This document shows positions 1 to 5,165 of a DNA stretch of 5,165 bases, in pieces. Every line of letters starts with the position of its first letter. Position 1 is the first letter of the stretch. Origin of the DNA: an uncultured Collinsella sp. GTDB lineage: Bacteria > Actinomycetota > Coriobacteriia > Coriobacteriales > Coriobacteriaceae. The stretch lies in contig URTW01000148.1 in NCBI GenBank assembly GCA_900550815.1, forward strand, positions 1-5,165, read 5' to 3'. Below the pieces are notes generated by a model that saw only the letters and a program-made list of their open reading frames with translations, was not told where the DNA came from and searched no databases. The position numbers and the translations under genes were made by a program.

Positions 1-231
1 TCCGATGCCGAGCGCACCACCGCCCTCACAAGCATGGGCTACGACGTCATCCAAATAACCTAAGACCAGATCAAGGAGAAGAGCTTCGACCACATAGCCG
101 AGCTCATCCATAAAAAGGCCGGGCTTCCCCACATCCCAAAGACCAAACAGGAGCGCATTGCCGAAGATACCTTACGGCAAGAGCTACTTGTCGATTGGGT
201 TGAGCTATTCACTGCCGGACCGGCCGGCTAG
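1..231 (+). pseudogene. Remnant of a DUF559/AbiEi-like protein, C-terminal part, interrupted by a stop
   Basis: Frame 1 reads open from the left edge for 20 codons (SDAERTTALTSMGYDVIQIT), meets TAA at 61-63, then stays open for 55 more codons to TAG at 229-231. The part after the stop still looks like protein: an amphipathic stretch (DQIKEKSFDHIAELIHKKAG) and an orderly acidic end (RQELLVDWVELF). The pattern ER-x5-L-x2-MGYDVIQIT resembles the C-terminal strand-helix region of Vsr-like DUF559 endonuclease-fold domains, also found on AbiEi-type proteins. There the residue after the IT is often aromatic, so TAC or TAT changing to TAA is a simple explanation. The gene begins outside the window, so its full length and N-terminal domain are unknown. 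It could instead be a gene that truly ends at 63, followed by decayed sequence. The family assignment is from memory and tentative; the interrupted frame is seen directly. Confidence 0.
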
Positions 232-1076
232 CAGCTAGCGATCAGGGGGACTGCGGGGACGTCAGAAGCGGCAACGCGAGCCGCAAAGCCCGCCTCGGTC
301 AGCTCGATGACCTCGGTAAACGTTGCGTCGAAGAATTTCTCGGTCAGCAGGCGGTATGGCGGATGGTCGGGCTCGCCGGGGTTTTCGCGCACGATCTCGT
401 GCATAACGCCGATGGTCTTGAGCACATACTCCTTATGGATGGGATACTGCCCAAAACGCGTCGCCGCAGTATACAGGCGATCGGTCGCGCGCGGAATCGA
501 AACAATGCCGAGCGTCTTGCCAAACCAGTCAAAGTCGCCTTGCTTTTTAATGCGGAACTCCTCGCACGGCTTGCCGCCGTGCGCCTCCAGGTACTGATTC
601 ACGCGCGTATTCCATACGGTATCGGCCACCAGATGCGACCAGACACCCAGTGTCAAATCGAGCAACGACTGCGCCACGTCCTCGGACGCAAGCGAGAACT
701 CACAGGCGCCGGGACCGGCAACCGGCTCGGCATCCCTGTAGCGCTGGGGATAGTGCACGCGATTCAGTCGCTCGCGCTCCTCGATAATCGAGGTCGCCGC
801 GGCTGGCGCACCGGTGGGCGAACTTTTAAGCAACGGTGCCACATAGGTATCCCAGAACTCGTGCTCACGCGGCTTAGGGATAGGCTCGGGCTTGGCAAAG
901 TGCGTAATGCGGTACGGGATGGGATCGGCGATGCCGGGGACCATATAGCCCACGAAAATATCCGGAACCACGCAGCCAAACAAAAAGGCATTGCGGTCGC
1001 GCACGCTATTGGCAAGTGCACCGGTGCGCTCCAGCAAACGCTCCGTCTGAGCGATATGAATGTTCCAACTTGGCAT
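228..1076 (-). CDS. Zinc-dependent phospholipase C-like family protein (PF00882-like)
   Basis: The product is 282 residues from the preferred start, or 286 from an ATG at 1088 (numbering below uses the longer form). It carries the scattered metal-ligand pattern expected of the zinc-dependent phospholipase C / S1-P1 nuclease fold: an N-terminal MPSWNIHIA with His11, VPDI with Asp43, ITHF with His63, and a helix SHLVADTVWN with the HxxxD pair His152/Asp156. His219 is another possible ligand. No signal peptide or membrane segment is visible, unlike secreted toxins such as clostridial alpha-toxin, so it is probably cytoplasmic and its substrate is unknown; lipase activity should not be assumed. 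The start at 1076 is preferred because MPSWNIHIA looks like the family N-terminus and GGGGG lies 5 nt upstream. It is on the same strand as cbiO with a gap of about 70-80 bp. Its stop shares CTAG with the converging remnant on the left. Confidence 0.
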   Translation of the reverse strand: MPSWNIHIAQTERLLERTGALANSVRDRNAFLFGCVVPDIFVGYMVPGIADPIPYRITHFAKPEPIPKPREHEFWDTYVAPLLKSSPTGAPAAATSIIEERERLNRVHYPQRYRDAEPVAGPGACEFSLASEDVAQSLLDLTLGVWSHLVADTVWNTRVNQYLEAHGGKPCEEFRIKKQGDFDWFGKTLGIVSIPRATDRLYTAATRFGQYPIHKEYVLKTIGVMHEIVRENPGEPDHPPYRLLTEKFFDATFTEVIELTEAGFAARVAASDVPAVPLIASC

Positions 1077-1078
1077 AG

Positions 1079-1086
1079 CCACCCCC
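1079..1086 (-). promoter_or_regulatory. Ribosome binding site favouring the second ATG of the phospholipase-like gene
   Basis: The minus strand reads GGGGGTGGCT-ATG, so GGGGG (able to pair with CCUCC through one G-U wobble) sits 5 nt before the ATG at 1076. The upstream ATG at 1088 has only AGG followed by six T residues. The upstream ATG is itself part of the spacer before this site, so both cannot be used optimally. Confidence 0.
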
Positions 1087-1102
1087 ATAAAAAACCTGGA
1101 TA

Positions 1103-1108
1103 ACTATA
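1103..1108 (-). promoter_or_regulatory. Possible -10 element of the phospholipase-like gene
   Basis: The minus strand has TATAGT here (five of six matches to TATAAT) in an otherwise GC-rich gap. Transcription would start near 1096, giving about 20 nt of leader before the ATG at 1076 but hardly any before the ATG at 1088. No convincing -35 is found 16-18 bp upstream, so this is weak. The gene may instead be read from the cbi operon. Confidence 0.
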
Positions 1109-1120
1109 CCATCACGGCAA

Positions 1121-1136
1121 AGCCGCGCGGGCGGCT
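1121..1136 (-). terminator. Weak candidate terminator hairpin after cbiO
   Basis: AGCCGC and GCGGCT form a 6-bp stem around a 4-nt loop, 20 nt after the cbiO stop. On the minus strand it is followed only by TTG, so the U-tract is very poor. It may slow transcription or reduce read-through into the phospholipase-like gene, but it is not a convincing intrinsic terminator. Confidence 0.
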
Positions 1137-1156
1137 ACGCACGCTCTACGCAGCAA

Positions 1157-1945
1157 CTAGTCCGTAGTACCGCTTTCGGTTCCATACGACGGCGAAGGCG
1201 TCTCGACCACATGGTGATATCGATCGATATAGATTGCACGGGCACCCAGGCGTCGCACCAAATCCTGGTGATGCGTGCTCATCAAGACCGTCTTACCCGC
1301 CGCGACGTAGGCCAGCAAGAAGTTGACCACGATGTCGCATGAATCCTCGTCGAGCCCATTGGTGGGCTCATCGAGCACTAGGATATCGGGGTTCATCGAT
1401 ACAACTGCCGCCAGCGCCACACGCTTCTTTTGCCCGCCCGAGAGCTGATAGGGAGAGGCGTCGGCAAGGTCGGCAACCTGGAACAGCCCCATGGCATCGC
1501 GCACGCGGCGCTCGAGCTCGTCTGCCGGCAGCCCCATCTGCGCGGGACCAAAAGCAACTTCCTCGCCCACCGTGGCGCAGAACAGCTGGGCATCGGCGTT
1601 TTGGAATACGAAGCCCACGCGCTGGTGGAACTTCTGAGCAGCAGCAGAATCCTTCAGATACGCCGCATCGACCACGTGCCCGTCAAACAGGTATGCCCCT
1701 GCGTCCGCGAGTTCAAGGCCGTTAATAAGACGCATAATCGTCGTCTTGCCGCAGCCGTTGGGACCGAGCAGGGCAACGAGTTCACCACGATCGACCTGCA
1801 GCGACACGCCATCGACAACCGTATGCCCCGCATAGGAGAACACCACGTCGCGCAGCTCGATGAGCGGAACGACCTCGGCGCCGCCCACACCGTTCGTGCC
1901 CGCCGCACTATTCATATCGATCGTCAAAACGTCGCCCTTCCCCAT
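1157..1945 (-). CDS. cbiO: ECF-type nickel/cobalt importer, ATP-binding subunit
   Basis: A 262-residue ABC ATPase that would drive metal uptake from the cytoplasmic face of the CbiMQ membrane complex. All catalytic motifs are present in order: A-loop Tyr38, Walker A GPNGCGKTT (61-69), Q-loop Gln115 in VFQNADAQLF, signature LSGGQ (168-172), Walker B ILVLDEP (188-194, Asp192 and Glu193), D-loop GLDE, and H-loop His225. The string FQNADAQLFCATVGEEVAFGP, of which VGEEVAFGP is the diagnostic part, is typical of CbiO/EcfA ATPases. The switch reads STHHQD, with His where Asp is common after the catalytic His. A Gly/Ala-rich N-terminus of about 27 residues precedes the usual start of the domain; GGGGA 5 nt before the ATG (1951-1955) supports this start. 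It lies 28 bp after cbiQ and is the last gene of the importer operon. One ATPase gene is present, so it probably acts as a homodimer, as in group I ECF systems. Confidence 0.
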   Translation of the reverse strand: MGKGDVLTIDMNSAAGTNGVGGAEVVPLIELRDVVFSYAGHTVVDGVSLQVDRGELVALLGPNGCGKTTIMRLINGLELADAGAYLFDGHVVDAAYLKDSAAAQKFHQRVGFVFQNADAQLFCATVGEEVAFGPAQMGLPADELERRVRDAMGLFQVADLADASPYQLSGGQKKRVALAAVVSMNPDILVLDEPTNGLDEDSCDIVVNFLLAYVAAGKTVLMSTHHQDLVRRLGARAIYIDRYHHVVETPSPSYGTESGTTD

Positions 1946-1973
1946 TTACATCCCCAGTCGGAACCAGCAGCGC

Positions 1974-2810
1974 CTACAGCACGGCGCACAACACTGTCAG
2001 CAGCGCCACGCCGGCCGCATAGGCCGCATCGCGCCAGCCAAACCTGGCGCGCGCGGGAGCCGGATACGCACCGGCAAAGCCGCGGCAAAGCATAGCCTCG
2101 TCCATCGCGCGGCTGCATTTCATCGCCTTGATAAAGGTCATGCCCATGATACCCGCGATCGAATCGGTACGCGAAAATCCCTCGGGCGCACGGCCAACGC
2201 TGCGCAGCATGACCGATTCGCACAGATCGTGCGCCGTACGACCCAGCACCTCGATGTGCTTGAGCGCCATATCAAACGTAAAGATAACTTCGTCGGGTAG
2301 ATGCAGCATCTTGAGCGCCGCCGACATGCGGCTCCACGTGAGGGTCCACGAAACGCCCAGCACCAGCGACACATTAATGAAGGTCTTGAGCGCAATCTTG
2401 AGCATGGCGCCCGTAGCGGAAGCACCCAGCAGCAGGGCAGGCAGCGCCAAAACCACTGCGAGCCCCGCGGCGCCAAGCGCCGGCACAAAGGTCGCGCGCA
2501 GCCCGCGTACGGGACGCACGGCAACGAGCACCAGCGCAATGGCCGCCATCAACATGAGGTACAGCGGGCTTTGTGTCAGGCACACGCACAGGACGCAAAC
2601 GAATATCCCCACCAGGCGCACCGGAGCCGAAACGCAAGAAAGGGCGCGGTCGACCATCGACCCGCCCTCGTGCGCGCCTCCACCCAGGCGAACCCGCTCA
2701 AGCAGGCTTGCCAGGTGCAGGACGTTCTTTTGCATCACGCGATGACGAGCGCCCGTGGGCTCGTATCGCTCCTCGGCCGCAAGCCAGCTAGGCAGCTCGA
2801 CCATCGCCAT
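1974..2810 (-). CDS. cbiQ: ECF-type nickel/cobalt importer, transmembrane coupling subunit (EcfT/CbiQ)
   Basis: A 278-residue integral membrane protein of the CbiQ family (PF02361) that couples the ATPase to the substrate-binding subunit. A cytoplasmic N-terminal region of about 60 residues precedes hydrophobic segments at roughly 62-80, 82-98, 108-131 and 140-157, and a final one at about 262-278. The cytoplasmic coupling helices follow the string LHLPDEVIFTFDMALKHIEV (169-188). They carry the two Arg-containing tripeptides of EcfT proteins, here LRS (202-204) and CRG (242-244). Family members usually have Ala-Arg-Ser and Ala-Arg-Gly, so the arginines are kept while both alanines are replaced. 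The start overlaps the end of cbiM by 23 bp, suggesting translational coupling. A second in-frame ATG at 2804 is possible: GGAG lies 9 nt before it but only 3 nt before the first ATG. Confidence 0.
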   Translation of the reverse strand: MAMVELPSWLAAEERYEPTGARHRVMQKNVLHLASLLERVRLGGGAHEGGSMVDRALSCVSAPVRLVGIFVCVLCVCLTQSPLYLMLMAAIALVLVAVRPVRGLRATFVPALGAAGLAVVLALPALLLGASATGAMLKIALKTFINVSLVLGVSWTLTWSRMSAALKMLHLPDEVIFTFDMALKHIEVLGRTAHDLCESVMLRSVGRAPEGFSRTDSIAGIMGMTFIKAMKCSRAMDEAMLCRGFAGAYPAPARARFGWRDAAYAAGVALLTVLCAVL

Positions 2811-3873
2811 GGGCTCCGCTTTCCTTGACCGTCAGCGAGATCAGACGGAATGCGATGGTGAGCACCGCCACGCCAATCACGCCGGACAGGATATACATGG
2901 CAGCCTGACCGGCAAAGCCGATACCCTGCTCCTCGGAATAGGCCTGCAGGTAATCACCCGTAGGCAGAGCGTCGGCAAAGGTCGGGGTGTCGAGACCGAC
3001 CGAAGCCTGCAGGCAGTCGTCGCCAGCCTCCTGAACGGCGGTCGCGGCGCCCTCGGCGTCCCACTCACCCCAGGCGTCACCCGTGGCCAGCAGGCCCAGC
3101 GGCGTGGCCACGACAAGCACGGCAACCAAGATGAGCGTGGGGACCAGCGAGGTCTTCTTTGCAGCAGCGCCCTCGGCAGCAAGCTGTCCATCGGCGGCTT
3201 CGGGGCCGACGATAACGCTCGGCGCTGTCTTCTTGATAAAGCCGTAGATCGCGGCAGTCGCCACGCCCTCGACCACGCCGGCTACCAACATATGCGGGAT
3301 CATCATGGCCGGAATGGCAATGGACAGCGGGAAGGGGCAGTACAGCGGAGCGCCCGAAGCATTCGTGAAAAGCATCGGCTGAATACCAAACTCGATTGCT
3401 GCGCACAGGGCCGCCAGGCACAGGCCGACCCAGCCGCTTACGATGGCCGAAACCGAGGTGCCCCAGCTCTTGTCGTGCAAACGGCTGTTGAGCGCACGGA
3501 ACACGATAGCAGCGGCAAACGGCAGCACAAAGGCCATGTTAAAGCAGTTAGCGCCAAAGGACAGGATGCCGCCGTCGCCAAACAGCAGCGCTTGCAGCGC
3601 CAGCGCGACCGAAACCGCGATAGCCGCGGCCTCGGGGCCCAGCAGCAGCGCGATGAGTGCGCCACCAACGGCGTGGCCAGTGGTGCCGCCGGGCAGCGGC
3701 ACGTTGAACATCATAAGCAAGAAGGAAAATGCGGCGCAGATGCCCAGGAAAGCCATGTGCTCGCGATCGAGCGTGGCGCGCACCTTCTTGATACAGTGAA
3801 CCCAGACGGGCACCATTGCCACCGCCATGACGGCATCGGTCTGCGGGGACAGATAATTATCTGGAATGTGCAT
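2788..3873 (-). CDS. cbiM: ECF-type nickel/cobalt importer, substrate-binding membrane subunit with fused CbiN/PDGLE-like C-terminus
   Basis: A 361-residue CbiM/NikM protein that binds Ni(II) or Co(II) outside and passes it inward with CbiQ and CbiO. The N-terminus is MHIPDNYLSP. In studied NikM/CbiM proteins the metal is held by the Met1 amino group, His2 and a later His, and here His67 in GGTTGHAVGG matches that position. The family signature LLFGDGGILSFGANCFNMAF (97-116) and the PHMLVAGVVEG helix (193-203) are present. About six membrane segments occupy residues 13-215. After a linker of about 27 residues, a helix (243-260) leads into TPLGLLATGDAWGEW, an extracytoplasmic loop (about 266-320) and a last helix (322-345). 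This is the layout of a fused CbiN/NikN-like (PDGLE) part, which explains why no separate cbiN exists. The start is firm: GGGAGG lies 5 nt upstream and His2 must be at position 2. Sequence alone does not separate Ni from Co; the upstream repeat favours Ni. Confidence 0.
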   Translation of the reverse strand: MHIPDNYLSPQTDAVMAVAMVPVWVHCIKKVRATLDREHMAFLGICAAFSFLLMMFNVPLPGGTTGHAVGGALIALLLGPEAAAIAVSVALALQALLFGDGGILSFGANCFNMAFVLPFAAAIVFRALNSRLHDKSWGTSVSAIVSGWVGLCLAALCAAIEFGIQPMLFTNASGAPLYCPFPLSIAIPAMMIPHMLVAGVVEGVATAAIYGFIKKTAPSVIVGPEAADGQLAAEGAAAKKTSLVPTLILVAVLVVATPLGLLATGDAWGEWDAEGAATAVQEAGDDCLQASVGLDTPTFADALPTGDYLQAYSEEQGIGFAGQAAMYILSGVIGVAVLTIAFRLISLTVKESGAHGDGRAA

Positions 3874-3878
3874 GTACG

Positions 3879-3884
3879 CCTCCC
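3879..3884 (-). promoter_or_regulatory. Strong ribosome binding site of cbiM
   Basis: GGGAGG is followed by CGTAC and the ATG, a spacing of 5 nt. It fixes the start so that Met1-His2, the metal-binding N-terminus, is correct. It lies in a stretch able to pair with leader RNA just upstream (3892-3897). Confidence 0.
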
Positions 3885-3930
3885 GGTTATCGGCGCACGG
3901 AATTGCAACGCCGCTTGAATCACCTTTCCA

Positions 3931-3958
3931 GTGTTACGTAATGTCAGATTCGTAACAC
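3931..3958. promoter_or_regulatory. Perfect 28-bp inverted repeat, putative NikR-type operator of cbiMQO
   Basis: GTGTTACG (3931-3938) and CGTAACAC (3951-3958) are exact reverse complements around 12 bp, i.e. GTGTTAC-N14-GTAACAC. The 28-bp span equals that of the E. coli NikR operator (GTATGA-N16-TCATAC). From memory, comparative studies of nickel regulons described a GTGTTAC-N13/14-GTAACAC variant in other lineages. It begins about 11 bp after the -10 of the cbiM promoter, so a bound repressor would cover the early transcribed region. No repressor gene is in the window, and the assignment is an inference from pattern and context. No T-run follows it, so it is not a terminator. Confidence 0.
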
Positions 3959-3968
3959 GCCGCGGGCT

Positions 3969-3997
3969 ATCATAGCAAAACGGCGCACTGCCGACAA
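3969..3997 (-). promoter_or_regulatory. Putative sigma-70 promoter of the cbiMQO operon
   Basis: The minus strand has TTGTCG (3992-3997, four of six matches to TTGACA), a 17-bp spacer, and TATGAT (3969-3974, five of six matches to TATAAT). The start would be near 3962, leaving a leader of about 89 nt before cbiM. The -35 lies in the loop of the pheT terminator and the operator-like repeat begins at about +4. Confidence 0.
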
Positions 3998-4011
3998 AGC
4001 AGCACGCCGTT
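3977..4011 (-). terminator. Intrinsic terminator of pheT
   Basis: As minus-strand RNA, AACGGCGUGCUGC pairs with GCAGUGCGCCGUU over 13 bp around the 7-nt loop UUUGUCG, and the stem runs into a short UUUU (complement of 3977-3980). Two of the pairs are G-U wobbles. On the plus strand these become A/C mismatches, so the hairpin is clearly stronger in the pheT direction. It starts 107 nt after the pheT stop. The U-tract is short and two of its bases also belong to the stem, so efficiency is uncertain. Confidence 0.
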
Positions 4012-4118
4012 ATGTAATGCGCGTGTCATATATGCAGGCTCAACGGTGCCTTATACCGAAAACAGCAGTCACGTAAGACTCGGCGGCAGCCGACGCTGGC
4101 CTATATCCGGCGCAGGAC

Positions 4119-5165
4119 CTAGCCGCGGACCTCGCCGTTTACGCCCTTGCACACCTTGGTAACGATCTTCTGGTGCGCCTTTTCGACCTCTTCGCTGGTA
4201 AGCGTGTGGTCGTCGGAGCGATACGTAAGCGCAAAGGCCATGGACTTCTTGCCCGCTCCGATGCGGATGGGATCGCGGTAGACGTCGAACAGACGCACAT
4301 CCTCGAGCAGCTTGCCTCCGGCGCTGGTAATACGGCGCTCAAGATCCTCGCAGGTCACAGTGTTGTCGACCACGATAGCAAGGTCGTGCTCAACGGCCGG
4401 GTACTGCGAGAACTCACGGTAGTTCTCCTGGTTGCGGGCGCCCTTGATCAGCTTGTCCAGGTCGAGCTCAAAGGCAACGACAACCTCGTCAATGCCCATA
4501 GCCTCGCGCGCCTCGGGGTGATTCTCGCCAACCCAGCCCAGCACGGTACCGCCGGACAGAACCTCGGCGGCGCGACCCGGCTGCAAGAAGGCATAGCCCT
4601 CGCCCTCGACGGGACGGAAGCGAACCTTCTCGATGCGCAGCTGAGCAAGCAGCTCCTCGACAATGCCCTTGCCAAAGAAGAAGCGCAGCTTACGGTACTT
4701 CATGTTCCAGGACTGCTCGCTCCACTGGCCCGAGAGCACGCCCGCCACGGACTTGGTCTCCTTGGGCAGGCTGGCGTTCTCGCGGCCATGGAACAGGCTG
4801 CCGACCTCGTACAGGTGCACGTTGGGCGTGCCGTGGGCCTCGTTGTAGGCCACAGACTGCAGCAGACCCGGCAGCAGCGAGCGGCGCATCTCGGTCTGCT
4901 CGGCCACCAGCGGGTTCATGAGAACCACGGGGCAGCCGCGGCCCTCGGTGGACATACCAATCTTCTCCAGGTCGCCCGGGGCGGCAAAGCCAAAGGTCGT
5001 GGTCTCGTTGAGGCCGCAGGCGCGCAGGATCTCGCCGACCTTACGGGTGAGCTTCTGCTCGCGGGTCAGGCCGCCGATGTGGTTCTTGGCAGCCGGGATG
5101 GTCGCCGTAACGCGGCCCATGGCCCATAGGCGCAGGACCTCCTCGATCAGGTCGATCTCACGCGG
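4119..5165 (-). CDS. pheT: Phenylalanyl-tRNA synthetase beta subunit, C-terminal part (5' end beyond window)
   Basis: The visible 348 codons are the C-terminal part of the roughly 800-residue beta chain, which with the alpha chain (PheS) charges tRNA-Phe as an alpha2-beta2 enzyme. The frame is open to the right edge: it begins PREIDLIEEVLRLWA, the end of a B5 domain, so the ATG at 5120 is an internal Met and not the start. The catalytic-like core follows, with MNPLVAEQTEMRRSLLPGLL (visible residues 83-102) and VHLYEVGSLF (116-125). The anticodon-binding FDX-ACB domain occupies about 254-348: YPAVEHDLAIVVD, LLEDVRLFDVYRD, KKSMAFALTYRSDDHTLTSEEV (internal positions 306-327), and a C-terminal VRG. 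No frameshift or missing segment is seen. pheS would be expected upstream, to the right of the window. Transcription probably ends at the hairpin 3979-4011. The 107-nt tail between holds only a small 5-bp hairpin (4080-4093). Confidence 0.
   Translation of the reverse strand, partial: PREIDLIEEVLRLWAMGRVTATIPAAKNHIGGLTREQKLTRKVGEILRACGLNETTTFGFAAPGDLEKIGMSTEGRGCPVVLMNPLVAEQTEMRRSLLPGLLQSVAYNEAHGTPNVHLYEVGSLFHGRENASLPKETKSVAGVLSGQWSEQSWNMKYRKLRFFFGKGIVEELLAQLRIEKVRFRPVEGEGYAFLQPGRAAEVLSGGTVLGWVGENHPEAREAMGIDEVVVAFELDLDKLIKGARNQENYREFSQYPAVEHDLAIVVDNTVTCEDLERRITSAGGKLLEDVRLFDVYRDPIRIGAGKKSMAFALTYRSDDHTLTSEEVEKAHQKIVTKVCKGVNGEVRG

Noticed and set aside
214..228. GCCGG/CCGGC hairpin at the end of the converging genes
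   Set aside because: The 5-bp stem has no T-run on either strand and lies in coding sequence, so it is not supported as a terminator.
363..1103. Plus-strand open frame of 246 codons antisense to the phospholipase-like gene
   Set aside because: Composition is Arg/His-rich without motifs, and the minus strand carries a coherent metal-ligand pattern.
2755..3918. Long plus-strand open frame of 387 codons antisense to cbiM
   Set aside because: It mirrors cbiM, has low-complexity Arg/Gly/His/Gln-rich composition and no recognisable domain. Long antisense frames are expected in GC-rich codon-biased genes.
4080..4093. TCGGC/GCCGA hairpin after pheT as a terminator
   Set aside because: Only 5 bp and not followed by a T-tract on the minus strand; the hairpin at 3979-4011 is far better.
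3874..4118. Cobalamin or NiCo riboswitch upstream of cbiM
   Set aside because: No B12-box-like GCCACTG or flanking cobalamin core is seen on the minus strand, and the leader of about 89 nt is too short for a cobalamin riboswitch. No four-helix NiCo pattern could be traced by eye.
4173..5129. Plus-strand open frame of 318 codons antisense to pheT
   Set aside because: It is a shadow of pheT: Leu/Ala/Gly/His-rich composition, no motif, no ribosome binding context, while the minus strand gives a clear PheT sequence.
1..5165. Mobile element, CRISPR array, phage or novel defence system
   Set aside because: No transposase, integrase, terminal repeats or spaced direct repeats are visible. The only accessory-like item is the broken fragment at the left edge.

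Overview
The window looks like a stretch of a moderately high-GC Actinobacterial chromosome. From remembered protein resemblance it is most like a gut Coriobacteriia such as Collinsella; this is an inference, since no marker gene is present. All intact genes are on the minus strand. Reading in the direction of transcription (right to left), they are the 3' part of pheT, a three-gene ECF-type nickel/cobalt importer (cbiM-cbiQ-cbiO), and a protein of the zinc-dependent phospholipase C-like family. At the extreme left a plus-strand gene remnant runs tail-to-tail into the last gene.

Right part (about 3870-5165): pheT supplies the C-terminal 348 codons of the phenylalanyl-tRNA synthetase beta chain and runs off the right edge. 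The 245-bp gap between pheT and cbiM is compact and rich in signals. It holds an intrinsic terminator for pheT (3977-4011). A sigma-70-like promoter is nested in that terminator, with its -35 in the terminator loop and its -10 just after the T-tract. A perfect 28-bp inverted repeat, GTGTTAC-N14-GTAACAC (3931-3958), sits at the predicted transcription start. Its layout resembles a NikR operator. Next comes a short leader ending in a strong ribosome binding site before cbiM.

Middle part (1157-3873): cbiM is the substrate-binding membrane component with a fused CbiN/PDGLE-like C-terminus. It overlaps cbiQ, the EcfT-type coupling membrane protein, by 23 bp. cbiO, the ATPase, follows after 28 bp. 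Together they encode a complete importer of a divalent transition metal without a separate cbiN. The operator-like repeat favours nickel over cobalt as the cargo. A weak GC hairpin follows cbiO.

Left part (1-1088): a 282-286 residue protein with the His/Asp pattern of the PF00882-like phospholipase C family. Its stop codon shares the palindrome CTAG with the stop of the plus-strand remnant. The remnant is interrupted by an in-frame TAA at 61-63 and looks like the C-terminal end of a DUF559/AbiEi-like protein.

I see no tRNA, rRNA, insertion sequence, CRISPR array or phage gene. The most notable observation is the putative nickel-responsive control region upstream of cbiM. I found no convincing entirely new system. 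[Form note: the original gave no feature confidences; every confidence of 0 is a placeholder required by the schema, not an estimate.]
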